Positions 12,999 through 20,883 of a stretch of 38,980 nt of DNA are shown one piece after another. The stretch's first letter is position 1, and each line of letters begins with the position of its first letter. The stretch is from a virus: IMG/VR virus record IMGVR_UViG_3300005265_000015, positions 1 to 38,980 of that record, one strand, 5' to 3'. Position numbers and translations under genes: made by a program. Under the pieces are notes generated by a model. It searched no databases. It was given only the letters and a program-made list of their open reading frames with translations, and was not told the origin of the DNA.

Positions 12999-14627
12999 TT
13001 TATTATTTTTTTCTAATAATTCTATTTTTCCTAAAAGTTCTTGAACGCTTTTAATTAAAAGCGGCGTCAATGTTTTATAATTAATTGCCAAATATCCATC
13101 ACTCCTTTTCGTAACTGCCTCTGGATAAATTTTCTCTAAGTCTTGCGCTATCATTCCAGAGTGTTGTATATCCTCTTTTTCAAACTCATTTTTGTATTTA
13201 AAATCAATAACCTTAATTTTCATTAAATCATTTAAAGAATACTTTGTGTCTTTTATGTCTTTTTTAGTTGCTATGTCAGACGGAGCAGTTACATCTATGG
13301 TGCTGTTTCCTATATACATTGTTGTTGAACCATCACCGTGTGTAGCATCGTCTAAAAGAGAATTTGCTGTATAAGTGGTTGAGCCAATAGTTGCTCCGTT
13401 TGCTATATTAACATAGCCCGCACTATCTATTCTCATTCGTTCGGAGGGAGTAGCATCTGTGTCAGTTCCAGTTGTTTTAAATATTAATCGTCCTGGAATT
13501 GTATAAGGATTATCAGCTACTGCTCCATCTATTTCAGATATTATTTGAGTGCTAGCTTTAAATTTATCAACTGCTCCAACATATCCAAAAAAATTGATTG
13601 TTCCTATTATATCAGCAGAAGCAACAGCAGTTGGAGAGGCATAACTTCCTCTTGCTCTATAAAAACTTTGATAAAAATAAGCAGTATCGTTATATCTATA
13701 ACTTCTTATAAAAAAATTTATATCTGTAAAAATATTATCATCATATTTAAATTTTTGTCCAGAAGTATTAGTAAATATATTAGAAGCGCTTTTATCAACT
13801 AAATTCCCATTCGCTATCCCCGCAATAGTTCTTGCTGTTGTGTCAAATTCTATATTATCACCAAAATGAATTGTTCCAGTTTCTGTATAAATAGCATAAT
13901 TTGAAGTAGTCCCTTTATTTAATGAAGCAATATATAAACCATAATTATTAATAAGTGTGCCTGCTCCTGTTGGATTAAAAATTTTAACTCCATAAGAATT
14001 AGTTATAGTCCCACTATTGATTGCTAAATTAGAAACTAAGCCATAATTATTAGTCATAGTTCCAGTTGAATTATAAGTAGGTGCTACTTGAAAACCAGCA
14101 TAATGGTTATAATTGTTTGTGCCTTCAAAATCTATACGAGCGTCAAAAGAATTATATCCAATAGTTCCTGCTCTTGTTATGTCAGAACTATCAGAAAAAG
14201 CGTGTCCATTTCCTGTAATATCATCATTTACATTACGAGCAACTATAATTTGAGCGTCAACACTATTTAATGTAGCACTAGTTCCAGTTGTAAAAGTTAA
14301 ATTATCGCCCATTACTATATTTCCTTCCATAGTCAAGTCTGTAAGCGTAATACCAGCCAATGTAAGAGGATTAGAAGCCCTGTTTATCGCTACTTGCGTT
14401 GTTCCAATATAAAATGTTTGCCCTACATCAGCCTTGCTGTCTAACTGCGTCTGAACAGCAGAAGTAACCCCGCTCATAAAAGCAAGTTCTGACTTAGTTG
14501 CTCCGCCCACTAAATTAGCAAAAGTTATTTTTTTAGTTTCAGAATTGCTATCGTCAACAACAACAAATTCATCAGCCGAAACTGCTTCTGTTAGTTCTTT
14601 TAAATTTGATATGGGTTCATTTGCCAT
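12996..14627 (-). CDS. Tail fibre with C-terminal S74 peptidase/chaperone domain, 543 aa
   Basis: The N terminus (MANEPISNLKELTEAVSADE, FVVVDDSNSETKKITFANL) is an attachment module common in phage fibres. The shaft carries LTLAGITLTDLTMEGNIVMG and Gly/Asn-rich beta strands. The C-terminal 95 residues are an S74 domain: SDIATKKDIKD with Ser and Lys five residues apart, the expected catalytic pair, then LMKIKVIDFKYKNE, HSGMIAQDLEKIYPEAV, and LAINYKTLTPLLIKSVQEL leading into a coiled coil. The domain trimerises the fibre and then cleaves itself off. The stop overlaps TAAAGGTCG. Its start meets the adaptor stop at base 14627. Confidence 0.87.
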   Translation of the reverse strand: MANEPISNLKELTEAVSADEFVVVDDSNSETKKITFANLVGGATKSELAFMSGVTSAVQTQLDSKADVGQTFYIGTTQVAINRASNPLTLAGITLTDLTMEGNIVMGDNLTFTTGTSATLNSVDAQIIVARNVNDDITGNGHAFSDSSDITRAGTIGYNSFDARIDFEGTNNYNHYAGFQVAPTYNSTGTMTNNYGLVSNLAINSGTITNSYGVKIFNPTGAGTLINNYGLYIASLNKGTTSNYAIYTETGTIHFGDNIEFDTTARTIAGIANGNLVDKSASNIFTNTSGQKFKYDDNIFTDINFFIRSYRYNDTAYFYQSFYRARGSYASPTAVASADIIGTINFFGYVGAVDKFKASTQIISEIDGAVADNPYTIPGRLIFKTTGTDTDATPSERMRIDSAGYVNIANGATIGSTTYTANSLLDDATHGDGSTTMYIGNSTIDVTAPSDIATKKDIKDTKYSLNDLMKIKVIDFKYKNEFEKEDIQHSGMIAQDLEKIYPEAVTKRSDGYLAINYKTLTPLLIKSVQELLGKIELLEKNNK

Positions 14628-15337
14628 TATAAATTAAAACCATTGTCGCTATCGCTTGGCGGCAATGTTCCAATAATACTTTCATCTAAGTTCGCTGTTG
14701 AAAAATTATTTAACGCTTTTTCTAAATCAATATCATAAGTTAAATCTTGTCTATTTAATGCTATATTATTTATGTTTTTATAATTTATACTCACTCGTCT
14801 CGCCAATAATTCGTGAAATTCACGAGGAAAGCCGTGAGAAGTTGTTGTCGGGTCAATAGATAAATCTTCTGTGCCTGTCAAATTATCTAAATCAGCGGGA
14901 AAAGCGTCATAAACAAGTTTTATACCATTTGTAACCGCTACAATAGTTCCAGAGAGAATGTAAAGGGCTTTTCTGCGAATAAAATATCTTGGATTTTGAT
15001 TATCAAAATTGCTTACAATTACACTTTCTTGTAAAACATCGTTATAATGTTTTCTAGCAATAGGTTTAGCTAAAACATAATCCCCAGAAGCTGTAAATTT
15101 CAATTCTAAGGAAACAATATGATTAAGAACATCGCTTGGAAAAGCGTATTCTCTTTGGTCAGCTACCAAATCATCTAAGGCGGGCATATTCCAAATAGTT
15201 GGTCTTACTTGCTGAATATGAGACGCTATTTCATTTTTGAACAGATTAATATCCGCTAATAAATCAGCGTCAGTATAAGTGGTTGAATTAGTGCGAGTTA
15301 ATCTCCTTATGTAACTTGTTATTGAAGCGCCTGTCAT
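14627..15337 (-). CDS. Head-tail adaptor protein (SU10/P22-gp4-like), 236 aa
   Basis: The sequence MTGASITSYIRRLTRT, TYTDADLLADINLFKNEIAS, EYAFPSDVLNHIVSLELKF, ARKHYNDVLQ, NPRYFIRRKALYILSG, then HGFPREFHELLARRVS matches the pattern of podovirus adaptor proteins. These are mainly helical with a beta insertion and form the ring between portal and nozzle. Length is normal for the family. It follows a small secreted protein by two bases and shares a base with the next gene. Confidence 0.75.
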   Translation of the reverse strand: MTGASITSYIRRLTRTNSTTYTDADLLADINLFKNEIASHIQQVRPTIWNMPALDDLVADQREYAFPSDVLNHIVSLELKFTASGDYVLAKPIARKHYNDVLQESVIVSNFDNQNPRYFIRRKALYILSGTIVAVTNGIKLVYDAFPADLDNLTGTEDLSIDPTTTSHGFPREFHELLARRVSINYKNINNIALNRQDLTYDIDLEKALNNFSTANLDESIIGTLPPSDSDNGFNL

Positions 15338-15339
15338 AT

Positions 15340-15660
15340 TTATTTAGGACACCCTTTTTCGTTATAATCCTTTAAGATTTTTTTAGCATTAGTAAAAGGA
15401 AATATCTTATTATTACATTTATTTTTTTCTTTATTTAATACCTCAATATATAATTTCATTTGCTCATAAGATATAGTATTGTTTTCATCGTTTTTACTGG
15501 CTAATTCTCCTATTTGCGTTTTTATTTGCTCGTATTCATATCCTGTGTATTTTTGACCCATTAAATCAATATCTGGGTTCAAATAATATTCCCCTGTCAT
15601 TCCAGCAGTGGCAAGAAGTATTGTTATTCCTATCATTTTTATTGTTCTAGTTTTTTCCAT
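15340..15660 (-). CDS. Small exported or anchored protein, 106 aa
   Basis: A hydrophobic N-terminal segment (MIGITILLATAGMTG, about 9-23) follows basic residues, so it is a signal peptide or membrane anchor. The rest is charged and helical, with two Cys (KNKCNNK and KGCPK) that could form a disulfide outside the cytoplasm. Family not recognised. It is the third gene in a row with a signal-like N terminus inside the structural region. Confidence 0.65.
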   Translation of the reverse strand: MEKTRTIKMIGITILLATAGMTGEYYLNPDIDLMGQKYTGYEYEQIKTQIGELASKNDENNTISYEQMKLYIEVLNKEKNKCNNKIFPFTNAKKILKDYNEKGCPK

Positions 15661-15662
15661 AG

Positions 15663-17117
15663 TTAATCGCTTATTATTATTTTCGGTCTATAACTCTCAT
15701 ACAATGAAGTTATCTCTTCCTCGCTCAACGCGCGGTTATAAATCCTGACTTCGTCTATTGCGCCGTTGAAATGATGAGCATAAGCTACATCTTGTCCAAT
15801 GTATAGGGTAGCCTCATTTTCTAAAGTTCCAGTTGGACTTGACACAGGTGCAACATCTGAAACACCATCCACATATAAATTTAAATTACCCCCAATTTTT
15901 CTGGTAAAAACAACGTGATGCCAGTTTGAGTCGGCTAAATTTGTAGTTCCTGTAATCTCTACTGTAGTATCTCCAAAGACAACACCCCTGGCCACTCCTG
16001 TTGTTGGGCTAATTGTTAAATAATAACCTTGCCCCGCTTCATACTTATATACAATCCTGCCATCATGAGCAACAGGACTTTTCACCCACACGCTAACCGT
16101 AATCTCATCAGTAATATTCAAACTCTCATCATTCCCGCAATCAACATAATCATCAACCCCGTCAAAACTCATCGCCCTGTTTACCTGTCCCATTCTGTCA
16201 AGGTTAAATACATTTGGTGTGTTTAATGTTGCCCAACCGCTATCGTGTGTATCTCCATAACCCGCTGTTGTATCTACAAAATTTGTTAAAGTTCCATTAT
16301 TTACTCCTGTTTCATCTGTTAGAGTTGCGCCTGACTTATCTTTCATCTTGTAATGCGCGACTAAACCCGTTTCGCTAACTGTTCCGCCTTGATATAGAGT
16401 TGTGATTTCCGCTGCAGACAAAGCCCGATTATAAATCCTGACTTCGTCTATCGCACCGTTGAAAAAAAGGGAAAAACCAGCAATATTCCCTATTATAACA
16501 TTATTTCCCGAAGTTGGAATAACGCCAGAACCACTCCAACTTGCTACTTGTGAAGCATTTCTGTATAAATAGGCATTTGAACCATTGAAAGTTGCTGCTA
16601 CGTGCTGCCAATTATCTACTGGGAATGATGCACTTTCCCAAATCCCACTACCATTTATAACATCATCTATCTTGAAAAATAATTGGTTTGTGCTTTTCAA
16701 TCCAATAACATAAGCTCCATAATTTGCAGTGCCTCCATTCACCCCCCATTTTCCACATATTTCCTGTTCAAATGTTGTAGTAGAAGGAATTTTCACCCAC
16801 GCGCTAATCGTAATCTCATCAGTAATATTCAAACTCTCATCATTCCCGCAATCAACATAATCATCTGTGCCGTCAAACTTTAAAATACTTCCCTTTTTAG
16901 TCCCCACATTCTCATACGGAGTTTTATCCGCAAAAGTAGTGGCAGATTGAAGACTTTCTTTATCCAATGTCCAATGCCCGACAAGCCCTTTTTGGAGCGA
17001 ACTAATCTTTATCGCTGGTTTTGTTTCGTCAACTTTTACAATAGCAGCGTTAGAATAATAATACGCTCCTAAAAAGAGTAAAGGAGTTATTATTGCTATA
17101 ATTAGTTTTTTGTTCAT
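15663..17117 (-). CDS. Secreted protein with two LamG (concanavalin-like) domains, 484 aa
   Basis: There is a clear signal peptide (MNKKLIIAIITPLLFLGAYY, cleavage near NAA). Two LamG domains follow at about 45-245 and 250-480. Each has LKFDGTDDYVDCGN / MSFDGVDDYVDCGN, ITDEITISAWVK, a W-H-V strand (NWQHVAATF, NWHHVVFTRK) and the ending FNGAIDEVRIYNRALS. These are lectin-like beta-sandwiches that bind glycans or proteins. Parts of the two domains are identical at DNA level over 57 bases (16098-16154 and 16809-16865). An exported adhesin in a virion operon is unusual. Confidence 0.85.
   Translation of the reverse strand: MNKKLIIAIITPLLFLGAYYYSNAAIVKVDETKPAIKISSLQKGLVGHWTLDKESLQSATTFADKTPYENVGTKKGSILKFDGTDDYVDCGNDESLNITDEITISAWVKIPSTTTFEQEICGKWGVNGGTANYGAYVIGLKSTNQLFFKIDDVINGSGIWESASFPVDNWQHVAATFNGSNAYLYRNASQVASWSGSGVIPTSGNNVIIGNIAGFSLFFNGAIDEVRIYNRALSAAEITTLYQGGTVSETGLVAHYKMKDKSGATLTDETGVNNGTLTNFVDTTAGYGDTHDSGWATLNTPNVFNLDRMGQVNRAMSFDGVDDYVDCGNDESLNITDEITVSVWVKSPVAHDGRIVYKYEAGQGYYLTISPTTGVARGVVFGDTTVEITGTTNLADSNWHHVVFTRKIGGNLNLYVDGVSDVAPVSSPTGTLENEATLYIGQDVAYAHHFNGAIDEVRIYNRALSEEEITSLYESYRPKIIISD
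16098..16154 (-). repeat. 57-bp intragenic direct repeat, copy 1 (second copy 16809-16865)
   Basis: The 57 bases coding for the core of each LamG domain (DYVDCGNDESLNITDEIT region) are identical in both positions, while flanking bases differ. This indicates recent duplication or gene conversion between the two domains. Confidence 0.85.
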
Positions 17118-17125
17118 AATAGTTA

Positions 17126-18103
17126 TTAATTATTAGATCTACTAATTTCAATCCAACGGTCTGATGAATAAATCATCTCAATAGTGTCATATTGCCCAGC
17201 CGCAAAAGCCCCTGCAAGTTCTGACACTCCCGCTGTGTCTGCGAAATCCACTACATTAGCGGATATATTTGTTATTTTAACTATTTGTCCGTCTATGGCG
17301 TTTGTTTCGCTCATTGTTATATCGCAAGTATCAGCGTCATTACAAGTTATTCTAACAAAAGAACCTGTTGGCTCTAATGTAAGTGTTGCGGGGTTGCCGT
17401 CTCCGCTGTCTGCTATTGTTCGCGCGTCAATATCTAATGCCAATTTTTTAGAAACTTTAACTGCTGAATTTTGAATGCCGCCCGCATTATCAGCTTCTGC
17501 GTAAACTTGAAAAATATTATTTCCGTCTAACTTAAAAGCATAACTTTGTTCTGTTCCTTGCGCTGGTGTATCGCTTACAGGCATATCCATTGCTGAAACC
17601 GCTCCGCTATCCTCGTTAAATTCTATTGAGCCAGTAAGCAAACTTGCTCCTGCTTCTATTTCGTCATCAACATTGACTTTGAACATATTTATATAATCGC
17701 TATCAGCATAGTTTCTTGCTCGTATCCAAATATTGTTTGGAATTGAAAAAACATCTGCCAAAGTTAATCCGCCTGTTGCGGTAAAATCAGTTCCAGCGTC
17801 CCCGATGTTGGTTATTATTTCTCCGTCCATATCAATTCCGCCAGTAGCGACTGTTCCGCCGAGAGTAAAAGTATTATTGATTGTCAAATCATCAGTATTT
17901 ATATTGTTTATAGGGTTAGAAGCGTCGCCTAATGTATCAGAAGTATTACATAAAGCCCAAGTATCGCTATCCACTTTACAAAACGCTGACGGAGTTGAAG
18001 GACTTTTTCCTCCGCTTGGACTTGACATTCCCGCTGAAACGCTCATTGAGAAAACTATAAGCAGTATGCCTACAATTATTGTTATTAACTTTAAATTTTT
18101 CAT
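17126..18103 (-). CDS. Secreted beta-rich fibre-like protein, 325 aa
   Basis: A signal peptide is visible (MKNLKLITIIVGILLIVFSM, cleavage near VSA). The rest is a low-complexity beta-rich shaft: TDDLTINNTFTLGGTVATGG, MDGEIITNIGDAGTDF, then a C-terminal domain with SFVRITCNDADTCDITMSE and GQYDTIEMIYSSDRWIEI. The final part resembles the beta domain found at the end of many fibre-like proteins. No S74 domain is present. It starts at the stop of the gene before it (shared base 18103) and precedes the LamG gene by eight bases. Confidence 0.65.
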   Translation of the reverse strand: MKNLKLITIIVGILLIVFSMSVSAGMSSPSGGKSPSTPSAFCKVDSDTWALCNTSDTLGDASNPINNINTDDLTINNTFTLGGTVATGGIDMDGEIITNIGDAGTDFTATGGLTLADVFSIPNNIWIRARNYADSDYINMFKVNVDDEIEAGASLLTGSIEFNEDSGAVSAMDMPVSDTPAQGTEQSYAFKLDGNNIFQVYAEADNAGGIQNSAVKVSKKLALDIDARTIADSGDGNPATLTLEPTGSFVRITCNDADTCDITMSETNAIDGQIVKITNISANVVDFADTAGVSELAGAFAAGQYDTIEMIYSSDRWIEISRSNN

Positions 18104-18672
18104 TATATCATTTTTGCTGTTTCTTTAACTAACACATAACCAACATCAACATTATCAGCGTCTTCGTTAGTTAAATTAAGCATTTGTATAATTTTACCTA
18201 CTCTTGTTTTGTGAGTTGCGACTACCGCGCCATCAAGAGAAAAAATAATAAAGTTTCGTTCCCATTGAATACTAAAAATTTGTTCTGAACCTTCTCCGCT
18301 CCAAGTTAAAGTAGTTGTTTCAGCGTTTCCGTCATCATCATAAGAAACAGCCTTAAAAACTTCACCTGCTATTTCAAAATACATTGAACCTAATGTGGGC
18401 GATGAAGGGTTAATAAGCCCTATCTTTTTTGCCTCTCCCGCTGACGGAGTTGTCGGAATATTAACCGCAAAATTAAAAATCCCAAACAGGAATTGATAAT
18501 ATGATGAAATCTCTGCTGCGTTAATTCTTAATTTATTACTTTCTACTGACGGAGCGCCAGAAATAGTTTTCCAAAAAGAAGTGTCATATCCACGAACTTT
18601 TACATCGTAAATAACAGCGTCTCTTGGTTTTAATTCGCCTGTTAAATCTCTATTTGTTTCTATATTTGCCAT
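18103..18672 (-). CDS. Beta-sandwich structural protein, 189 aa
   Basis: No signal peptide is present. The segment about 100-160 (MYFEIAGEVFKAVSYDDD, TLTWSGEGSEQIFSIQW, NFIIFSLDGAVVATHKT) has the strand pattern of a concanavalin-like sandwich, as in many phage head or fibre decorations. Family not recognised. It is preceded by a 137-base gap with a hairpin and the TAAAGGTCG motif, so transcription may restart here. Confidence 0.55.
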   Translation of the reverse strand: MANIETNRDLTGELKPRDAVIYDVKVRGYDTSFWKTISGAPSVESNKLRINAAEISSYYQFLFGIFNFAVNIPTTPSAGEAKKIGLINPSSPTLGSMYFEIAGEVFKAVSYDDDGNAETTTLTWSGEGSEQIFSIQWERNFIIFSLDGAVVATHKTRVGKIIQMLNLTNEDADNVDVGYVLVKETAKMI

Positions 18673-18735
18673 AATAATTTATTTTTAATTATTATAATAT
18701 TACTTTTTACTATTGCTACTACACACAATATATAG

Positions 18736-18744
18736 CGACCTTTA
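18736..18744 (-). promoter_or_regulatory. TAAAGGTCG motif, copy 3
   Basis: This copy is in the gap between the beta-helix gene and the 189-aa gene, 64 bases before the ATG at 18672. Unlike copies 1 and 2 it does not overlap a stop codon. Confidence 0.35.
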
Positions 18745-18749
18745 AAAAC

Positions 18750-18793
18750 TTATTTCTGCCCTCTGTTATATTTATTGAAAAAGAGCAGAATAA
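18750..18793 (-). terminator. Imperfect hairpin after the beta-helix gene
   Basis: On the minus strand, TTATTCTGCTCT pairs imperfectly with AGAGGGCAGAAATAA and is followed by GTTTTT. It lies just after the stop of the 321-aa gene. It is a plausible weak terminator, but bulges make it uncertain. Confidence 0.4.
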
Positions 18794-18809
18794 ATTTATA
18801 AAGAGATTT

Positions 18810-19775
18810 TTATGCGTCTGCGGCAGGAAGTAAATATCCAGAAGCTCCAGCTACACCCGAAGCATAGTTCTCAAAAAACCCAAAGCCTGAACTGGCTGTA
18901 ACTAATAATTCACTTGCGGTATCTGCGTGTTGAGCAAAATTATTTGCTATAATTCCTGAATTATCGCTTTGGTTTGTATGAACTAAGATAGCGCCTGTGG
19001 AAGTATCAGTGTTTAATCTAAATACTCTATTGCCAGTGATTTGAGCGTTAAATACGCTTTTGCCGTCAGCAATTACCATTAAAGCTGGTTTATTGTTATT
19101 TACGCCAATATGAACAAAATTATCTTTAATCTTAACATCATAATTATCTCCGTCCATTTTTATCATTGAAAGTGTCGCAGTGTCTGGCTCTATCCATTTG
19201 CAATTCTTAATAGTCAATCCGTCAGCGTCAGAAGTGGTAGTATTAGTGTCAACAACATACTTGAAATTCATATTTGTTGCCGTTGCTTTAATGTAACAAT
19301 TTTCAAGAATAAAATTATTAGCGGTTGTTAAAGTAAACACTGAAACAATATCTGCGTAATTTGCTGTGAAAATTATATTTTCAATCTTAATATCAGCGGC
19401 GGAAACAGGAATAGTTGTAGTAGTTGCCGTGTCAAGTGTTATTGTCGGTCTTTTATTGCCTGCTCCTAAACCAATAATAGTAATACCAGCAACATCAAGG
19501 TTTATTGAAGTTGCGTCTGAAATAGTTTCAGTATGCCCAGCGCATACTTTAATTATATCTCCTTCGCCTGCGGTGCAAGCATTGATTGCGGCGTCAATTG
19601 TGGTATAAACCGCAGGAACGCCGTCGCTATAAGCAGGATGTTCGGCAACAAAAGTTGTATAATCTCCCGCTGATTGCGCTTTAACCCAAAATATGCGACC
19701 AGAAGTTCTGGCAACAAATTCAGGACTAAATAACTTCTCTTTTACAAATTCAGCTATTGTGTTTGCGAAATTCAT
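18810..19775 (-). CDS. Right-handed beta-helix virion protein, 321 aa
   Basis: Repeated short strands with Asn/Thr/Ile ladders (LDVAGITIIGLGAGNKRPTI, ADIKIENIIFTANYADI, FILENCYIKATATN, LTIKNCKWIEPDTA, DVKIKDNFVHIGVNNN, AQITGNRVFRLNTD) are typical of a pectate-lyase-like right-handed beta-helix. Similar proteins are often found next to N4-gp56-type capsid genes, probably as head decoration or spike. No glycan-cleaving residues can be assigned with confidence. It is preceded by a three-tier hairpin (19784-19844). Confidence 0.7.
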   Translation of the reverse strand: MNFANTIAEFVKEKLFSPEFVARTSGRIFWVKAQSAGDYTTFVAEHPAYSDGVPAVYTTIDAAINACTAGEGDIIKVCAGHTETISDATSINLDVAGITIIGLGAGNKRPTITLDTATTTTIPVSAADIKIENIIFTANYADIVSVFTLTTANNFILENCYIKATATNMNFKYVVDTNTTTSDADGLTIKNCKWIEPDTATLSMIKMDGDNYDVKIKDNFVHIGVNNNKPALMVIADGKSVFNAQITGNRVFRLNTDTSTGAILVHTNQSDNSGIIANNFAQHADTASELLVTASSGFGFFENYASGVAGASGYLLPAADA

Positions 19776-19783
19776 TATTTTTT

Positions 19784-19844
19784 ATATGTTTTATGGGAGC
19801 ATTCTGAAGAGTTTTTTTCTCTAAACGCTCCCTTTCAACATATA
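19784..19844 (-). other. Three-tier intergenic hairpin
   Basis: Nested pairings are ATATGTT (19784-19790) with 19837-19843, GGGAGC (19795-19800) with 19827-19832, and an inner AGAG/CTCT stem. No T run follows on the minus strand, so it is not a standard terminator. It lies 8 bases before the ATG of the beta-helix gene and may be a processing or stability structure. Confidence 0.6.
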
Positions 19845-19858
19845 TGTATTTTATAACA

Positions 19859-20185
19859 TTAACCTAACGCTATCATACTATATTGTTTGCCTGTGATGTG
19901 AATTGTTGTATTAAGCCCAAAAGTAAATCCATTTGTCGCAGGAGTTATCCCGTCGCTTGTAATAAGAGTTTTAGTCCCGTCTGCAATTTGGAGCAACCCT
20001 TCTTCGTCAGCCATTCCCTCAAACCATTCTTCTTGAATACGATCTGTCTCGTTCACTACTTTGACATATCTTGGCTTAAATCCAATTGTAAATTTACGAG
20101 CCGCAACAGTCCCAGTGTCTTTGTATGAAATTGTTGCCATTCTGGTTAATATTAAAGGTTTATTTATTGTTTCTGTGATTGCCAT
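19859..20185 (-). CDS. Head decoration/fibre-like protein, 108 aa
   Basis: This is a compact beta protein: FTIGFKPRYVKVVNETDRIQ, EEWFEGMADEEGLLQIADGT, KTLITSDGITPATNGFTFGL, then ITGKQYSMIALG. This pattern occurs in small proteins encoded just after phage capsid genes, which are probably head decoration or head-fibre parts. There is no signal peptide. A 87-base gap with a nested hairpin (CAAGGAT...ATCCTTG) separates it from the repeat protein upstream. Confidence 0.6.
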   Translation of the reverse strand: MAITETINKPLILTRMATISYKDTGTVAARKFTIGFKPRYVKVVNETDRIQEEWFEGMADEEGLLQIADGTKTLITSDGITPATNGFTFGLNTTIHITGKQYSMIALG

Positions 20186-20272
20186 TTTATTTATTGTATT
20201 TATTATTTTTTGAAATAATAAATTATTACATTGTATTCAAGGATTTTTGACATTATCCTTGTTGTTGTAATA

Positions 20273-20833
20273 TTACCTTTGTAAAGCTTCAGGAATATTA
20301 TTTCCGTCAATCCTCATAGGACTGCCGTCTTGTCGCTTTAATAATTCGTTTTCAGCAATTCTTGTTTGACGTTGAGCGTCCATAACAATTTCAGCAACTT
20401 GTTTTGGAACTTCAACATACACTCCCTTCTTAATATTAAGACGATAGCCATTAAGAATTACGCTTTCGGTAGCCCCAAAGTTTTCTTTACTTTCCAATGG
20501 TATCATAATAGATACTCTTGGTTGTTTAAGAAGTTTAGCCTTCATAATTTCTGCTTTACTTCCTTTCGCAACTCTAGTATCACTTACGCCATAAGGTAAT
20601 CTAAAAGTTTCTTCTTCTTCTTTCTTTGTTTCTTCTTCTTTCTTTGTTTCTTCTTCTTTCTTTGTTTCTTCTTCTTTCTTTGTTTCTTCTTTCTTCTTCT
20701 TTCTTTGTTTATTCTTCTTTCTTTGTTTATTCTTCTTTCTTTGTTTATTCTTCTTTTTTGTTTCTTCTTCTTTTTTTGTTTCTTCTTCTTTCTTTGTTTC
20801 TTCTTCTTTTTTTGTTTCTTTTTGATTAGTCAT
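20273..20833 (-). CDS. Virion-region protein with long Lys/Glu repeat tail, 186 aa
   Basis: The C-terminal 110 residues form the conserved part: RLPYGVSDTRVAKGSKAEIM, PRVSIMIPLESKENFGATES, VILNGYRLNIKKGVYVEVPK, AEIVMDAQRQT. This block follows capsid genes in many phages and is of unknown function. The N-terminal 75 residues are repeats of KKEEET coded by an 18-base unit. In the middle the repeat is read in another frame as KKNKQR. That frame avoids the TAA that the variant unit would otherwise give. The repeat number is likely to vary by slippage. Confidence 0.7.
   Translation of the reverse strand: MTNQKETKKEEETKKEEETKKEEETKKKNKQRKKNKQRKKNKQRKKKKEETKKEEETKKEEETKKEEETKKEEEETFRLPYGVSDTRVAKGSKAEIMKAKLLKQPRVSIMIPLESKENFGATESVILNGYRLNIKKGVYVEVPKQVAEIVMDAQRQTRIAENELLKRQDGSPMRIDGNNIPEALQR
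20608..20822 (-). repeat. 18-bp tandem repeat tract (VNTR-like)
   Basis: About eleven copies of an 18-base unit (plus strand TTTCTTTGTTTCTTCTTC) with variants. Three central units have TTA instead of TTC, and the spacing around them is shifted by an indel on each side. The tract codes for the N-terminal tail of the 186-aa protein. Confidence 0.85.
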
Positions 20834-20883
20834 ATTTTTTTAGAAAGCAAAAAAACTCTGCTCTCTATTAATTAAATAATATT

